Of a stretch of 15,530 nucleotides of DNA, positions 13,987 to 15,530 are shown in pieces. The stretch is from Rickettsiales bacterium (GTDB lineage Bacteria > Pseudomonadota > Alphaproteobacteria > Rickettsiales > UBA998), in NCBI GenBank assembly GCA_019749855.1, contig JAIEPI010000068.1:1-15530 (forward strand), given 5' to 3'. Below the pieces are notes generated by a model, which was not told the origin of the DNA, made no database searches, and saw only the letters and a program-made list of their open reading frames with translations. The position numbers and the translations under genes were made by a program. Positions within the stretch are counted from its first letter, which is position 1. Each line of letters opens with the position of its first letter.

Positions 13987-15530
13987 ATGATGAGAATCAA
14001 TCTCCCGCCCCGTTTTCGGCCTCTTCTTTTCGCTGCTGGCGGACTATTGTGCGTAGCAATAATCTATTGGGTGGCATTGCAGGCGCTCATAAACACAGAT
14101 GCTGTGCGCGAGCGCCTGAGCGCTTCATTAAAAGAGCAAACGGGCGCTGTGCTTGAGGTTCAGCAAACTGCGCTCAGTGTTTTCCCATTGCCCTCTGTGA
14201 TATTGCGCCGCGTTTCCATTGTCAATTCCACGCAATCAAACGAGAGCTATTTCTTTGAAGCGGAGTCCATCACGTTTCGGCTCGGCCTTTCCTCCATTTT
14301 TGAGTCGCAGCCAAAATTCTCTGAAGTGAAATTGCGTAAGCCTCGCCTCTCTCTCGAGCGCTATTCACTGCAGGAGGCGAACTGGACAGGCTTTTTAGCG
14401 CTTTTTAAAAATATGAATGGCGTGGCGATTGATAAAATGACCGTCATGGATGGACTCATCACCTATCGTGACGCCTCCAATGAGCAGTTGCAAAGCCTCG
14501 ATAAACTGCAAGGGCAGGTGCAATGGAGGGCCGGAGCTTTAACGTCGGCGCGATTGGGATTTTCAGTCTTTGACACCGCATCGGAATTTTCACTTTCCAC
14601 CTCAGGAGTCACCATTTCTGCGTATGATCACTTCACCATGCAGGCAGATGCACTCCTGCGCGTGGGCAAAGATTATGCAGGCTACAAAGGGGCGCTGGCC
14701 CAAATGCCAGGGCAGCCGCTTATCGGGCAAGGCAGCATCCAGATTGAGGCGCAGCATGCGCGGCAATGGATGGAGCGCCTGTTCAGCGCCGAGAAAAAGC
14801 TGGGCGCTTTTGCCGCCATAACAAAAGATATGCCGCTGCATCTACAGGCAAACCTCAATTCGCGTGCGGATCGGGGCACGCTGGCTTTGCAAGACCTGTC
14901 GCTGGGTGAGAGCAAGGGCAAGGTCAATGTGTCATGGTTAGTACAACCAACCAAAACGCAGGCTAAAGTTGAGGCTATTTTTGAGCAGCTCTCGATTGAT
15001 CAGGTTCTCGGTGACAAGGATGGCAACCCCAGTCATTTTCTCACCGTTTTTCTGCCTGAGGGCGTGGAGGCGAATATCACGGCACAGATCAAAAAAATGC
15101 CGTTCAATCAAGTGCCGATATCAGACGTAAAATTCACCGCCAGTCTGTCGGATGGTGAGATGAACATCAACCAACTGCTATTAGCCTTGCCAGGCCGCAC
15201 TCGCGGGTTTGTTTTTGGCATCATGAAGCGCGATGCCACCGGCGGCATTAATTTTGATGGCAGCGCCGAGCTTATCGGTGAGGATGCAGCAAGTTTTCTG
15301 ACCGAATCAGGATTTGGCAAAGTGAATCTGGTGGCGCAGGCCCATAGTAAGTTTCGTGCACGTAGTGCTGTTTTTCTCTCAGGCGATCGCGGCACTTTCT
15401 CTGAATTACGTTTTCAGGGCGGCGATTTCTACGTGGTGGGGGGGATCAACTTAAATCCAGGCACGAAAAATGACATTGAAATGACTCTGCGTTTCAAGAA
15501 TGTGCATCTTGAGCCGCTGGCCTCGTTTTT
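13987..15530 (+). CDS. AsmA-family envelope protein, N-terminal part (cut by window edge)
   Basis: An open frame runs from ATG 13987 to the right edge, 514 codons with no stop. A basic N-terminus and one membrane helix (residues about 12-34) anchor it in the inner membrane; the rest would lie in the periplasm. INTDAVRERLSASLKEQTGAVLEV followed by LSVFPLPSVILRRVSI is the classic AsmA N-terminal pattern, with later repeated beta-strand units (DGLITYRDASNEQLQSLDKL; ELRFQGGDFYVVGGIN). AsmA-like proteins belong to the bridge-like/chorein-type group linked to lipid transport to the outer membrane; the role here is inferred. A second ATG follows at once (13990). It begins 20 bases after rnj with a weak GGGA at 13969-13972, so it is probably co-transcribed. 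Confidence 0.85.
   Translation, partial: MMRINLPPRFRPLLFAAGGLLCVAIIYWVALQALINTDAVRERLSASLKEQTGAVLEVQQTALSVFPLPSVILRRVSIVNSTQSNESYFFEAESITFRLGLSSIFESQPKFSEVKLRKPRLSLERYSLQEANWTGFLALFKNMNGVAIDKMTVMDGLITYRDASNEQLQSLDKLQGQVQWRAGALTSARLGFSVFDTASEFSLSTSGVTISAYDHFTMQADALLRVGKDYAGYKGALAQMPGQPLIGQGSIQIEAQHARQWMERLFSAEKKLGAFAAITKDMPLHLQANLNSRADRGTLALQDLSLGESKGKVNVSWLVQPTKTQAKVEAIFEQLSIDQVLGDKDGNPSHFLTVFLPEGVEANITAQIKKMPFNQVPISDVKFTASLSDGEMNINQLLLALPGRTRGFVFGIMKRDATGGINFDGSAELIGEDAASFLTESGFGKVNLVAQAHSKFRARSAVFLSGDRGTFSELRFQGGDFYVVGGINLNPGTKNDIEMTLRFKNVHLEPLASF

Overview
The window reads as a piece of an alphaproteobacterial chromosome. It carries the distal part of the respiratory complex I operon (nuoG-H-I-J-K-L-M-N), followed without a break by birA, coaX, an RNase J gene and an AsmA-family gene that runs off the right edge. 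The nuoN-birA-coaX-rnj run after complex I is a gene order I know from alphaproteobacteria, and the NuoG, NuoI, NuoJ and BirA sequences fit that group. I cannot place the genus. All genes lie on the + strand. Most neighbours overlap or are a few bases apart, so this looks like one long transcription unit with much translational coupling. No gene-free stretch exceeds 300 bases.

Region 1 (1-927) is the unusual part. Where nuoF would be expected just before nuoG, there is a patchwork of small genes: the tail of an unrecognised ORF (2-154), a 43-codon chimeric ORF (163-294), a one-helix membrane peptide (294-461), and a hicB-hicA toxin-antitoxin pair (517-926) whose toxin is frameshifted. Interleaved with these are two extra copies of the 5' end of nuoG. 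Both begin exactly at the start codon, at 163 and 442; the working nuoG start is at 928. Copy 1 (24 codons) encodes the same peptide as the working gene but differs at 13 third-codon positions. Copy 2 (12 codons and a stop) is nearly identical in DNA to copy 1. My reading is two successive insertions into the nuoG start, each supplying a replacement 5' end.

Region 2 (928-10742) is nuoG-N. NuoG and NuoI carry iron-sulfur clusters of the hydrophilic arm. NuoH, J, K, L, M and N form the proton-pumping membrane arm, and the key acidic and lysine residues are in place in K, L, M and N. Three joints are loosened by inserted sequence: a double-hairpin palindrome between nuoH and nuoI (4035-4102), a 97-base spacer between nuoI and nuoJ, and a second, more degenerate palindromic element between nuoK and nuoL (5679-5786). 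The other joints overlap or lie a few bases apart.

Region 3 (10739-15530) is birA (biotin-protein ligase), coaX (type III pantothenate kinase, first step of CoA synthesis), rnj (RNase J) and the first 514 codons of an AsmA-like envelope protein. These are housekeeping functions riding on the complex I operon. Nothing was found on the - strand, and no tRNA, rRNA, CRISPR array or transposase gene was found.
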